The translations under genes and the position numbers were made by a program. A DNA stretch of 64,000 nucleotides from Rhodovastum sp963709085 (GTDB lineage: Bacteria > Pseudomonadota > Alphaproteobacteria > Acetobacterales > Acetobacteraceae), in contig CAVPVB010000018.1 in NCBI GenBank assembly GCA_963709085.1, forward strand, positions 1 through 64,000, written 5' to 3'. Each line of letters starts with the position of its first letter. The first letter of the stretch is position 1. Positions 35,594-44,797 of this stretch are shown here, one piece after another. The notes under the pieces were generated by a model. It did no database searches, was not told the origin of the DNA, and was given only the letters and a program-made list of their open reading frames with translations.

Positions 35594-36919
35594 TCATGAC
35601 GCCGCCGCGCACGAATCATGGTCCTGCGGGGCCGGCGTGACGAGATCCTGGTACAGCCCGATATGGGCATCGAGGATCTCCTGCACGGTCGGCGGCTGGC
35701 GCATCGTGGCCGATACCTCGCGAATCAGTTGGCGGTTGCCGCACAGCCGCTTCAGCAGCGCGACCAGCCCGGCCGGGCTGCCGGCCGGAAACTGCCAGCC
35801 ATCCAGCCCGTCGCGAATTTTCTCGGCCATGCCGCCGATGTCGGAATGCACCACCGGCCGGCGGTTGCGGAACGCTTCCTGTATGACGACCGGCGAGTTC
35901 TCCCACCAGATCGAGGGGATGACGGTGAGATCGACCTGGCGCATGAGCTGATCGACACGGGCCGGCTCGTACGGGCCATGGAACTTCACGTTGCGGCTGG
36001 CACCTTCCAGCCGCTTGAGGAAATCCTCCTGGAACTCCGGCGGCTGGCCGCGATAATCGCCGTGGATGTCGAAGACGATGTCCTCGATGCCTTCGCTTTC
36101 CAGCGCCTGGGCGGCGTCGAACAGCACGTTGATGCCCTTCAGCCGGGATATCTGGCCGAAGAAGCCGATCCGCAGCGGGCCGTCCTGGTCCTGCACCGCG
36201 GTCGTGCGCAACGCGACCGGATGCGGGATGACGTTCTCGATGACACTGACCTGCCGCTCGGGAATGCCCCAGGCAACCAGCCGCTCGGCGAGGAAATGGC
36301 TGGGCGAGATGAACCGGTCAACGTAGCCGAAGAAATTCTGAATATAGAGCTGGCGCAGGAAGAAATCCGACGGCGAAATATCCGGGAAGCACTGATGGCA
36401 GCGCATCAGGCTGGACGCGTAGCAGAGGTTCTGGTGCTTGCGGGTCACCATCTGGCCGTAATGGTGGCAGATCGCCAGGTACTCGTGCACGGTCAGCACG
36501 ATCTTGGCGTCCGGCAGCGCCTCGCGGACGTGGCGAAACACTTCCACGCCAAAGTTGATAAAATGGTGGAAATGCACGATGTCCGGACGCAGCAACTGCA
36601 TCAAGGCGCGGAATTCAGGCGGGAAATTCGGGTCGCGGTTGGCGAACTTGAACCACTCGAAGCTGCCGACGCTGTAGACGAACTCGCGCCCGGAAAAGGG
36701 CTGGGCGATGGCGGTGCCCAGCCGCCCGCTGCCCGGCACATTCTGGCAGCCCAGGAACCAGGTTTCGTAGTCCGGCATGTTGCTGAATTCGCGGAACAGC
36801 TGGAATGCCGCGATCTCGGCGCCGCCGCGGGTGAGCTGCGGATGGCTGTGCGAGGCGAACAACAGACGCAGCGGCCGGCCGGGGGAATCGGCCTGGGCGT
36901 CGTCAAGCATGGCCGTCAT
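35594..36919 (-). CDS. Glycosyltransferase, GT4-type (GT-B fold)
   Basis: From the ATG at 36919 (MTAMLDDAQADSPGRPLRLL; a second ATG is at 36910) the protein has about 441 residues. Motifs: FASHSHPQLTRGGAEIAAFQ (acceptor-side glycine loop), RPDIVHFHHFINFG, VLTVHEYLAICHHYGQMV, RFISPSHFLAERLVAWGIPE, then the nucleotide-sugar half with LRIGFFGQISRLKGINVLF, KFHGPYEP, LTVIPSIWWENSPVVIQEAF and HSDIGGMAEKIRDG. The E-x7-E element is visible as the Glu in VIQEAF. Its start overlaps the end of the GT2 gene, so both are one operon. It probably adds a sugar to a surface polysaccharide precursor in the cytoplasm. Confidence 0.92.
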   Translation of the reverse strand: MTAMLDDAQADSPGRPLRLLFASHSHPQLTRGGAEIAAFQLFREFSNMPDYETWFLGCQNVPGSGRLGTAIAQPFSGREFVYSVGSFEWFKFANRDPNFPPEFRALMQLLRPDIVHFHHFINFGVEVFRHVREALPDAKIVLTVHEYLAICHHYGQMVTRKHQNLCYASSLMRCHQCFPDISPSDFFLRQLYIQNFFGYVDRFISPSHFLAERLVAWGIPERQVSVIENVIPHPVALRTTAVQDQDGPLRIGFFGQISRLKGINVLFDAAQALESEGIEDIVFDIHGDYRGQPPEFQEDFLKRLEGASRNVKFHGPYEPARVDQLMRQVDLTVIPSIWWENSPVVIQEAFRNRRPVVHSDIGGMAEKIRDGLDGWQFPAGSPAGLVALLKRLCGNRQLIREVSATMRQPPTVQEILDAHIGLYQDLVTPAPQDHDSCAAAS

Positions 36920-38718
36920 CCTGTGTGGCTGTGCCCGGCATGGACCAGCGGCAATGGTGAACCCAGGCATTGTAGAGCGTGAGATTCATGCGCCAGCGCT
37001 GGCCCGGGCCCTGCTGCGACTTGCGTTCCAGGTGATACAGCCGCACGTCGTGGTCAACCGCGCAGCCGAGCCCGCGGTCGCGGATCTTCATGCAGAGATC
37101 GGTGTCCTCGAAGTCGCCGATCGCGTACGCCTCGTCGAACCCGCCGAGCTGCTCGGCAAGACTGCGGCGCATCACCATGCAGGCGCCGGTGATCAACTGC
37201 TCGCGCACCAGGCCGGCTGTGTCGCGTGGTCGCCAGCCCTTGCGGGTGTGCAGCGGAAACGGCAGGTCGCCGAGCAGCGGGATCGGCTGGAACGCCATGC
37301 CCTCGTGCTGCACCGAACCGTCCTCGAACAGCAGCAGCGGACCAACCGCGCCGAGCGTCGCGTCGGCCTCCAGCCGCGCCACCAGCCGGGCCATCCAGTC
37401 CGGCGTGCCGGGGAAGACGTCGGAGTTGAGGAAGCAGATAAATTCGCCGCGTGCGTGGGCAAGGCCGATATTGTTGGCGGGCGCGAACCCCACATTGTGG
37501 CCGAGCAGCAGCAGGCGGAACGGCAGGCCGAAGCGCAGGTACAGGCTTTCGGCCAGCAATTGCAGCTCGCGCCGCTTCGGCGGGTCGTCGAGCACGTAGA
37601 TCGAGCTCGGTGCCGGTCATGCCGCCGCCGCTTGCCAGCAGGCCGAGCTGGTATTCCATGAAGTCGATGCGGCCGTACAACGGCACGATGATGCTGTGCC
37701 GCGGCGCTGGGTCGGCCGCATCGGCGGGCAGCGGGCCGAAGCGCATTTCGGTGATCTTGGGGCGCTCGGCCAGGCGGGCGCGGTTGAGCCGCTCGACCGC
37801 CGGCGCGACCACGTGGGCAAGCGCCGGCACAACCGCGCCATACTGCACGTCGAACCCGTCGAGGATGCGCCGCAATGCGGCCATGCCGCGCAGCCGGCAG
37901 GCCGGGGCATTCTTGAAGCCGATCTCGCGGCGGCGGGTTTCGATCTGCAGGTAGACCGGTTCTTCGCCCGACACGATGTCCGGCACGTAGGCCATGAAGC
38001 CGCAATTGGCGTCGGTGAAGCCGCGAGCGTGACCAACCGCCTCGATCACGTCGCCGCGTTCGATGGGAAGGAAGTTCTCGGGGTGGAGTGCCGCGATGTT
38101 GGTGCCGCAGCGCACGCGGATCTGTTCGACCACCCCCGGCATGGCCAGGTACCAGCCGATCAGCAAAATGCCGTCGGGCGGGCAGAGGATCGCCTCGTCG
38201 ATCTCGATGGCGACGAAGTCGGACAGCCGGTCGAGCGTGTTCTCGCCGCTGTAGCCGCGCCGTGCCACCAGGGCGAGCAACTCGTTGCGCGCGTCGTCGC
38301 GCAGTGCGCCGCCCAGGATGGGCCGCAGCCGGTTGGTCACGTCGACATCGCGCAGTTGCGGCGCCTCGTCGGCGGCGACCAGGCGAAAGCGGGCGTCGTC
38401 CTCCTGCAGCTCCAGCGACTGCAGCCGGCCGTAGAAGCGGCCGGTTGAGGCCAGGAACAGCACCACGCCGATACCGCGGTCCTGCAGATCGTCGCGGTGG
38501 AAGCGGCTGATCACCACCTCGCCGGCGGCTTCGCCGCCCTCGAAGGTGATGCGCGCCCGGCCGTGGCCGCTGCCTGAGCGGGCCGACCGGGGGGTAGGCA
38601 ACGGCACCCAGCCGCAGACCATCCAGCCGCCGGCGGCGGCGTGGTAGCCGTAGAAATCGACATAGCCTCCGGAGGTTACCCAGCCGGCCGTATCGGCGCC
38701 GGTGGCAACGGAGTTCAC
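36903..38718 (-). pseudogene. Glycosyltransferase, GT2-type with N-terminal accessory modules, frameshifted
   Basis: The 5' frame, possibly starting at a GTG near 38718, holds two accessory modules (GYHAAAGGWMVCGWVPLPTP; FVAIEIDEAILCPPDGILLI and GWYLAMPGVVEQIRVRCGTN) and then the GT-A start HSIIVPLYGRIDFMEYQLGL. Near 37602 one extra base shifts the frame (+1). The other frame goes on with IYVLDDPPKRRELQLLAESL, LLGHNVGFAPANNIGLAHAR, the metal-binding region GEFICFLNSDVFPGTPDWMA, QLITGACMVMRRSLAEQLGG and FDEAYAIGDFEDTDLCMKIR, stopping at 36903. Intact, it would be a transferase of about 600 residues. The catalytic part is complete except for the shift. Confidence 0.85.
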
Positions 38719-39203
38719 GCGCGACCGTCCGGCCGGAGACGGCCGCCAGCGGGTGACGGAGCGCTCAACCTGATGGCGGGCCACCCCGCTGCGAACGCAA
38801 CCATAACGAAACTGCCGCCGGCCTGCCGTGTCATGCAGATGACCTCATGAACCACGGCAGGTTGTAGAATCTCCCGCCCTACCCGGGCAAGTAGCATGCA
38901 TGCCGGGGCTGCTGAAACCAGGGGGTGCGGGCGCGCATGGGCAGGTAACCCTTTACTCACCAAATCCGATCCGCGATCGATCGCCACGCAAGCGTCACGG
39001 TTTGCCCCGATAGAGAGGGCGGTACATGGTCGTCATTCACCATGTTCCGGGTGGCTCTCCCCGTCATCTGAGCCGCCGGAAACCCTGAAAATACCTGGTC
39101 TTCCCTGGCTTTCCTGCCGCCTGACAGGATGACGCTTTCCTAGCGGACTCTTAAAAGTCACAATACCCGGATCGCCCACGGCTATCCAAAAGGTCCCGCA
39201 TCA
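38719..39203. other. Divergent promoter region between GT operon and sulfotransferase fusion
   Basis: About 480 bases separate the probable GT2 start from the ATG at 39204. No frame is convincing, apart from a weak minus-strand extension of the GT2 frame to 38784. From 39140 the sequence is less GC-rich and includes GACTCTTAAAAGTC, a near-palindrome that might be an operator, and AAAGG 10 bases before the ATG of the fusion gene. Confidence 0.4.
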
Positions 39204-40895
39204 ATGTCTTTTCCGTCATGCGTCTTCCTCACCATGCCGACCAGCGGCACCGGGTCGATGTGGCGGGTCATCACCGCCCTGACCGAAAAGAAGCTGCGGC
39301 CGACGAAGATTTCCGAGCAGTACAGCAACAGCGGGCGCATCGGCGCGTTGACGGAGTGGAGACCGGAGCCGCTCGACAATATTTATATGTACAATACTCC
39401 GCATATTGTTAACCAATCTCTGTTGGACCAAAATATCAGGATTGTTACGAATTTTCGTGATCCGCGGGACATGGCCTGCAACCAGTATTACTGGGCTCTC
39501 CAACATCCAATGCCAAACAGAACTGAACAGGAGATCGCTGAATACCGCGAGAGGGTCAAGGCCAATGGCATGGACCAGTTCGTCGTGGAAGTCGACAACA
39601 ACCTTCATTTCAAGGCGTTTCGTGCCGTTGCCGACAGGCTAAAGAATGATCACGAGAACGTCCTGATACTTTCCTATAACCAGCTATGCCTCGATTTCGA
39701 TAATCTTGTGGCCCGACTGATCCGCTTCTTCAACGTCTCCCCCGCGGATGTGCCCCACGAGCGGATCGAGCGCGAGCGGACGACCAACCTGAAGCAAAAC
39801 CCGGCCTGGATCGGCCAGATCTGGACCGGCACGGACATCATGCCAGGCCGCTACCGCAACGAGCTGCATCCGGAGACGATTCGCCAGCTCGACGAGAAAT
39901 ACCGTGACAACCTCGCCTTCATCCGCACGCTCGAGCTGCCCTGCTTCCGCCACTGTCTGGCCACCGAGCGCGAGCGCGCGGAGATGGGCCGGGTGCTGGT
40001 CGGCCGCAACGGCCAGCTGTTCCTGGTCAATGACGCCAACGATGTGATCGGCCAGACCACCGGCCGGCGCCAGTTGCCGCGGGCCGACCTGTACCGGATC
40101 GCCATGGCGCACCGCAGCCGTCAGGTATTCGGCGAGAGTGCCACGAATTTCCGCTATGAGCACATGATCGTTCCCAACAAGGAGGTCGTGTTCCGCGACA
40201 ATCTGCCCGAGCACGTTCACTTCGAGGGCGAGGGGCCGCGGCCCATCACCCAGTACCTGGCTTCGCCGGCGGCGCGGGTCTGGCCGCCCTTCTACGACCC
40301 CACCGTGCTGGAACCCCGCGAGGGCGAGGACAAATATTTCGCCGACACCAACTCGCACTGGAACCATGACGGCGCATTCCGCTATTTCGCCGCCTTCCTG
40401 CGCGCCAGGCTGCCCGCCATTGCCGACGCCATGGACGCCGTGCCGCTGCGCCGCTTCCCCGGCCGGCAGCAGGGCGACCTCGGCCTCAAGCTGGAGATCC
40501 CGCCCGAGGAGATTCAGATCCTGGCGCCGCAGCGTGGCAATGCCAGGCTTTTGTTCGAGAACGGCATCAACAATGAAGGCTGCATTCGCTGGTACCGGAA
40601 CGAAAAAGCCACATCCGAGGACCGGGCGTTCGTCATGCACGACAGCTTCACGCTGTGGCTGCTCGGCATCATCCCTGAGCTGTTCCGTGAGGTCATCTTC
40701 TTCCACGGGACGATCTTCGACTATGAGTTCGTCGAGCGGTTCGCTCCCTCCGTGATCATGTGCCTGCAGGTCGAGCGGTTTTTCATCCGTGTCCCGGAGT
40801 CCGGCGGATCGATGTTCCCCTTCATCGCCCAGCAGGAGGAGGAGAAGCGGGCCAAGCACCGGTTTGCCGAATTCTGGCGCGAGGCATATCCCTGA
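39204..40895 (+). CDS. Sulfotransferase / AlgX-like (SGNH) fusion, complete catalytic motifs
   Basis: Residues 1-260 are a sulfotransferase: the PAPS-binding loop TMPTSGTGSMWR near the N-terminus, the 3'-phosphate site NFRDPRDMACNQYYWALQ, then LILSYNQLCLDFDNLVARLI and NPAWIGQIWTGTDIMPGRYR. Residues 290-563 resemble the AlgX/AlgJ SGNH-like family: DTNSHWNHDGAF with Asp381 and His385, and MHDSFTLWLLG with candidate nucleophile Ser481. AlgX-type domains O-acetylate polysaccharides in the periplasm, whereas this protein has no signal peptide. The fusion could sulfate a glycan or carrier and then transfer or remove an acyl group. A paralogue with lost C-terminal motifs lies at 47892. The 5' part (39370-39700) is less GC-rich. 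Confidence 0.75.
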   Translation: MSFPSCVFLTMPTSGTGSMWRVITALTEKKLRPTKISEQYSNSGRIGALTEWRPEPLDNIYMYNTPHIVNQSLLDQNIRIVTNFRDPRDMACNQYYWALQHPMPNRTEQEIAEYRERVKANGMDQFVVEVDNNLHFKAFRAVADRLKNDHENVLILSYNQLCLDFDNLVARLIRFFNVSPADVPHERIERERTTNLKQNPAWIGQIWTGTDIMPGRYRNELHPETIRQLDEKYRDNLAFIRTLELPCFRHCLATERERAEMGRVLVGRNGQLFLVNDANDVIGQTTGRRQLPRADLYRIAMAHRSRQVFGESATNFRYEHMIVPNKEVVFRDNLPEHVHFEGEGPRPITQYLASPAARVWPPFYDPTVLEPREGEDKYFADTNSHWNHDGAFRYFAAFLRARLPAIADAMDAVPLRRFPGRQQGDLGLKLEIPPEEIQILAPQRGNARLLFENGINNEGCIRWYRNEKATSEDRAFVMHDSFTLWLLGIIPELFREVIFFHGTIFDYEFVERFAPSVIMCLQVERFFIRVPESGGSMFPFIAQQEEEKRAKHRFAEFWREAYP

Positions 40896-40990
40896 GGAAA
40901 CCCTGGCAGGCCGCCGGGCGATCATCCTGGCACCGTCCTCACGAGTTCGTGTAGTATCCGGCCTGGAAACTTCAACGCAGGTCGCCTCTT

Positions 40991-41920
40991 ATGGTTGGTC
41001 ATTCGCCGCAAGCCAGCGTCCCCGTCGGCAACGTGGTATTTGCCAACGCCGCTCCGCTCGCGCTGATCGCCGGGCCGTGCCAGATCGAGAGCCGTGCCCA
41101 CGCGCTCGAATGCGCCCACGCGCTCGCCGAAATCGCGGCCCGGCTCGGCATCGGCCTGGTGTTCAAAAGCTCCTACGACAAGGCCAACCGCACCAGCCTG
41201 GTCGGCGCGCGCGGCGTCGGGCTGGACGCCGCGCTGCGGATCTTCGCCGACATCCGCGCCGAGACCGGCCTGCCGCTGCTCACCGACGTGCATGAGCGCG
41301 AGCACTGCGCGCCGGTCGCCGAGGTGGTCGACGTGCTGCAAATTCCCGCCTTCCTGTGCCGCCAGACCGACCTGGTCCTGGCCGCCGCCGCCACCGGCCG
41401 GGTGGTCAACATCAAGAAGGGCCAGTTCCTCGCGCCCTGGGACATGGGCAACGTCATCGCCAAAGCCTGCTCGACCGGCAACACCCAGGTGCTGGCGACC
41501 GAACGCGGCGTCTCGTTCGGCTACAACACGCTGGTCTCCGACTTCCGCGCCCTGCCGATCATGGCCGGCTTCGGCGTTCCGGTGGTGTTCGACGCCACCC
41601 ACTCGGTGCAGCAGCCCGGCGGGCGTGGTGGCTCCTCGGGGGGGCAGCGCGAGTTCGTGCCGGTGCTGGCGCGCGCCGCCGTGGCGGTCGGCGTGGCCGG
41701 GGTGTTCATCGAGACCCACCCGGACCCGGACAGCGCTCCCTCGGACGGGCCGAACATGATCGCGCTGGGTGATTTCGAGGCGTTGATCCGGGAGTTGATG
41801 GAGTACCGATCGTATCACAAAGGGGCGTGGCCGGGGCGCGGCCCCGGACGCACCCCACCAGGGGTCTTAGGTCCCTGGACCCCCAAGGGGGTGCGGGGCA
41901 GTTCTTTGAGACAGCCATGA
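40991..41920 (+). CDS. kdsA: 3-deoxy-8-phosphooctulonate synthase (Kdo-8-P synthase)
   Basis: The enzyme condenses phosphoenolpyruvate with arabinose-5-phosphate. Conserved stretches: LALIAGPCQIES, VFKSSYDKANRTS, LPLLTDVHEREHCAPVAEVV, VLQIPAFLCRQTDLVLAAAA, VNIKKGQFLAPWDMGNVIAK, and VVFDATHSVQQPGG. The normal protein ends about LMEYRSYH. Here the frame continues for ~30 residues (RGPGRTPPGVLGPWTPKGVR) encoded by a GC-rich repeat, and its TGA overlaps the ATG of kdsB (ATGA). First gene of a three-gene Kdo supply operon. Confidence 0.95.
   Translation: MVGHSPQASVPVGNVVFANAAPLALIAGPCQIESRAHALECAHALAEIAARLGIGLVFKSSYDKANRTSLVGARGVGLDAALRIFADIRAETGLPLLTDVHEREHCAPVAEVVDVLQIPAFLCRQTDLVLAAAATGRVVNIKKGQFLAPWDMGNVIAKACSTGNTQVLATERGVSFGYNTLVSDFRALPIMAGFGVPVVFDATHSVQQPGGRGGSSGGQREFVPVLARAAVAVGVAGVFIETHPDPDSAPSDGPNMIALGDFEALIRELMEYRSYHKGAWPGRGPGRTPPGVLGPWTPKGVRGSSLRQP
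41822..41898 (+). repeat. GC-rich REP-like palindromic repeat inside the kdsA 3' end
   Basis: GCCGGGGCGCGGCCCCGG is a self-complementary block, followed by CACCCCACCAGGGG and CCCCCAAGGGGGTGCGGG, further short palindromes. This looks like intergenic repeats common in GC-rich alphaproteobacteria. Here it is translated as the C-terminal extension of KdsA and places the kdsA stop over the kdsB start. Confidence 0.55.
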
Positions 41921-42645
41921 ACCCAATCGTCCTGATCCCCTCCCGCCTGGCCGCCACGCGGCTGCCCGGCAAGCCACTCGCCGACATCCATGGCGAACCG
42001 ATGATCGTGCATGTCTGGCGCCGCGCCTGTGAGGCCGATCTCGGTCCGGTGGTGATCGCCACCGACCATCCCGACATCGCCGCCGCGGTAATCGCGGCCG
42101 GCGGGCGGGTGGTGATGACCCGCGCCGACCATCCCTCCGGCACCGACCGCATCGCCGAGGCGCTGGCCTTGGCCGACCCGGACCGACGCTACGACGTGGT
42201 GGTCAACCTGCAGGGCGACCTGCCGACGGTGGCGCCGCACGTGCCCCGCCAGGCCGCCGCCGTGCTGGCCGACCCCGAGGTTGCCGTAGGCACCCCGGTG
42301 GCGCCGATCACCCGTGCCGAGGAAGCGGATGCGCCGAGCGTGGTGAAGATGGTCGGCACCCCGGTCGGCCCCGGCCGGTTCCGCGCACTCTATTTCACCC
42401 GCACCCGCGCGCCCTGGGGCGAGGGAACGCTGTACCACCATATCGGCCTCTATGCCTGGCGCCGGCAGGCGCTGGAGCGCTTCGTCGCGCTGTCCCCCGC
42501 GCCGCTGGAGCGGCGCGAGAAGCTGGAGCAGTTGCGCGCGCTGGAGGCCGGCATGCGCATCGATGCCGTGTTGGTGGACGACGTACCGCTCGGCGTCGAC
42601 ACGCAAGAGGACCTCGAGCGCGCCCGTCAACTGCTCGCCCCCTGA
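41917..42645 (+). CDS. kdsB: CMP-Kdo synthetase (3-deoxy-manno-octulosonate cytidylyltransferase)
   Basis: The 242-residue protein has the nucleotidyltransferase start NPIVLIPSRLAATRLPGKPL, then PVVIATDHPDIAAAV, VVMTRADHPSGTDRIAEAL, VVVNLQGDLPTVAPH and YHHIGLYAWRRQALERFVAL, and the end VPLGVDTQEDLERARQ. It activates Kdo with CTP. Its ATG overlaps the kdsA stop, which gives tight coupling. The usual LQGDEP reads LQGDLP here, a small deviation near the substrate site. Confidence 0.94.
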   Translation: MNPIVLIPSRLAATRLPGKPLADIHGEPMIVHVWRRACEADLGPVVIATDHPDIAAAVIAAGGRVVMTRADHPSGTDRIAEALALADPDRRYDVVVNLQGDLPTVAPHVPRQAAAVLADPEVAVGTPVAPITRAEEADAPSVVKMVGTPVGPGRFRALYFTRTRAPWGEGTLYHHIGLYAWRRQALERFVALSPAPLERREKLEQLRALEAGMRIDAVLVDDVPLGVDTQEDLERARQLLAP

Positions 42646-42691
42646 TTTTTGCCCCCCGATTTTTGCACCAGCCACGGAACAGCACAGCATC

Positions 42692-43699
42692 ATGTTGGAA
42701 TCGCACGCAGACCAGGCTGCCACAGTGCCCGGACCGGACGAGGCGCTGCACAGCGCCGCCCGCACGCTGCAGATCGAGCGACGCGGCCTGGAGGCGGTCG
42801 AGCAGGCGCTGCACGGCGAGCTTGGCACGGCCTTCGCCGCCGCCGCCGCCGTGATCGAGGCCGCCGGCGGCAACGTGGTTGTTACCGGCATGGGCAAGTC
42901 GGGCCATGTCGGCCGCAAGATCGCCGCCACCCTGGCCTCGACCGGTACGCCCAGCCATTTCGTCCACGCCGCCGAGGCCAGCCACGGCGATCTCGGCATG
43001 ATCGGCCCGCGTGACGTCGTGCTGGCGCTGTCCTGGTCAGGCGAGACGCCGGAGCTGTCCGACATCGTCGCCTATACGCGCCGCTTCGGCGTCAAGCTGA
43101 TCGCCATCACCTCCTGCCGTAGCAGCGCGCTGGGCAGTGCGGCGGATGTCGGCCTGTTCCTGCCGGCGGCCCAGGAAGCCTGCCCGAACGGCCTGGCGCC
43201 GACCACTTCGACCACCCTGCAGATGGTGGTGGGCGACGCGCTGGCGGTGTTTCTGCTGGAACGGCGCGGCTTTACCTCTACCGACTTTCAGCGTTTCCAC
43301 CCCGGCGGCAAGCTGGGCGCCCGGCTGTCCAAGGCGCGCAGCCTGATGCACATCGGCGCCGAGCTGCCGGTGGTGGCAGGCAGCGCCGTGCTGTCCGAGG
43401 CGATCGTCGAGATGACCTCGAAGCGCTTCGGCATTACCGGCGTGGTCAACGAGACGGGCGACCTGATCGGCGTGCTGACCGACGGCGACCTGCGCCGCGC
43501 CTTCAAGCGCGGCTTCGTCGATGGGCCGGTGACCGGGGCGATGGGACGGCGTCCGCACAGCGTCGGCCCCGACGTGCTGGCGGTCGAGGTGCTGGCGCAG
43601 ATGAATGCATCACGCATCACCTGCATCTTCGTGGTCGAGGACCGCAAGCCGGTCGGGCTGATCCATGTGCACGACCTGTTGCGCGTGGGAATCGTGTAG
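42692..43699 (+). CDS. kpsF: Arabinose-5-phosphate isomerase, KpsF/GutQ family
   Basis: The 335-residue protein has a SIS domain (NVVVTGMGKSGHVGRKIAAT, SHFVHAAEASHGDLGMI, VVLALSWSGETPELSDIVAY, CPNGLAPTTSTTLQMVVGDA) followed by two CBS domains (FGITGVVNETGDLIGVLTDG, ITCIFVVEDRKPVGLIHVHD). It converts ribulose-5-phosphate to arabinose-5-phosphate, the KdsA substrate. With kdsA and kdsB it forms a full route to CMP-Kdo. It begins 46 bases after kdsB. Such sets within capsule clusters supply Kdo for capsule linkers. Confidence 0.94.
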   Translation: MLESHADQAATVPGPDEALHSAARTLQIERRGLEAVEQALHGELGTAFAAAAAVIEAAGGNVVVTGMGKSGHVGRKIAATLASTGTPSHFVHAAEASHGDLGMIGPRDVVLALSWSGETPELSDIVAYTRRFGVKLIAITSCRSSALGSAADVGLFLPAAQEACPNGLAPTTSTTLQMVVGDALAVFLLERRGFTSTDFQRFHPGGKLGARLSKARSLMHIGAELPVVAGSAVLSEAIVEMTSKRFGITGVVNETGDLIGVLTDGDLRRAFKRGFVDGPVTGAMGRRPHSVGPDVLAVEVLAQMNASRITCIFVVEDRKPVGLIHVHDLLRVGIV

Positions 43700-43759
43700 G
43701 AACCATCGCGGATCGGCGTCCATCCCGGACCGCCGCACGGGCCAGCGGCCCACGCAGGG

Positions 43760-44797
43760 TTATAGCCAGATGTGCACGTTCTTGGACGTTACCATCTCCT
43801 GTCGCGCCGGGTCCTGCAGCAGGCGCGCCGGCATGCCGCGGGCGGGCACCACCAGCAGCCGCAAGGCACGCGCCTGACTCTCGTAGCGCAACGCATGCAG
43901 CAGGCCCGGGTCGACAATCGCCGCCGTGCCTGACGGTACCTCGTGGCGGTCCAGCAGACCGTGGTTCTCCAGCTCGGCGGCTTCGGTGATGTCCGTTGCC
44001 CCGGAGCGGACCCAGCGAGAGACGCCGTCGCGGTTGAACTCGGGCAGCAGATGGCTCTGACGCAGCGCGTCAACTTGTACTGACGCCCGTCGTCCCAGCG
44101 GCACCACCACCAGCAGGCATTCGGCCGGCGAGGGCAGCTCCATCTCGGTGCTGGGTTGCGCCAACGGGCGGGTGGCGTTGGCGATCTCCGCCTTCAGCAC
44201 CACCGGCTGATCGTCCAGCTCGAGTTGCAGCAGGCGCAGCAGCGGTCCCCGCAGCACCCGGTCTATCGTTTCGTCATCGGCGTCTGCATCGGCCGGCAAT
44301 TCGGCGACGTCCTCAACCACCGTCAGCCCGTCACGAACCATGCGCCCGAGCGCCTCGGCCTCGGCGGCTGTGACCTGGCCGATCTCGACCTTGCCATCCA
44401 GCACCGCGGCGGCATCGATCCGATTGCTCCAGAGGCCGCCGAGCACGCTGCGGTGGCGGCCCGCGGCAGGATGCGAACGATAGAACATGCTGAAGAACTC
44501 GACCATGCCGGTGGGCGTCCAGCGCGGCAGCTCGGCGTCGCCGCCATCGGGCCGGACGGCGATGAACGGCAGAAAGAGCGGGTCGATGGGGCGATTGAAC
44601 TGGATCGTATAGCCGCACTCGCCGTTACCGAAGCCGGCCGCCGCCAGGTCATCGCGGAAGATGTTGGCGACTCCTTCGCCGATGATTTCTCCGTTCAGGA
44701 TGGCCTGGACGAAAATGCTGTCCGGGAAATCGGGCGAGAAGGCCCATCCCGAAACATGGTCGGTCGTGACGATATCCAGCGAACCGCGAATGCTCAT
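43760..44797 (-). CDS. Unrecognised cupin-like protein of the glycan island, paralogue 2
   Basis: The 345-residue protein follows the same plan as 34451-35479: MSIRGSLDIVTTDHVSGWAF, FVQAILNGEIIGEGVANIFR, AGFGNGECGYTIQFNRPID and LPFIAVRPDGGDAELPR at the start; SPAECLLVVVPLGRRASVQV, DRHEVPSGTAAIVDPGLLHA and ALRLLVVPARGMPARLL at the end. By eye, roughly 40 percent of residues match. The middle carries an acidic loop (ELPADADADDETID) that is absent from paralogue 1. It is convergent with the kpsF gene and divergent from the beta-helix gene. The two copies, each near a sulfotransferase fusion, suggest a shared role. Confidence 0.7.
   Translation of the reverse strand: MSIRGSLDIVTTDHVSGWAFSPDFPDSIFVQAILNGEIIGEGVANIFRDDLAAAGFGNGECGYTIQFNRPIDPLFLPFIAVRPDGGDAELPRWTPTGMVEFFSMFYRSHPAAGRHRSVLGGLWSNRIDAAAVLDGKVEIGQVTAAEAEALGRMVRDGLTVVEDVAELPADADADDETIDRVLRGPLLRLLQLELDDQPVVLKAEIANATRPLAQPSTEMELPSPAECLLVVVPLGRRASVQVDALRQSHLLPEFNRDGVSRWVRSGATDITEAAELENHGLLDRHEVPSGTAAIVDPGLLHALRYESQARALRLLVVPARGMPARLLQDPARQEMVTSKNVHIWL

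Noticed and set aside
39684..40925. 413-codon minus-strand ORF opposite the sulfotransferase fusion
   Set aside because: Shadow frame; the plus strand has a ribosome binding site and sulfotransferase motifs.
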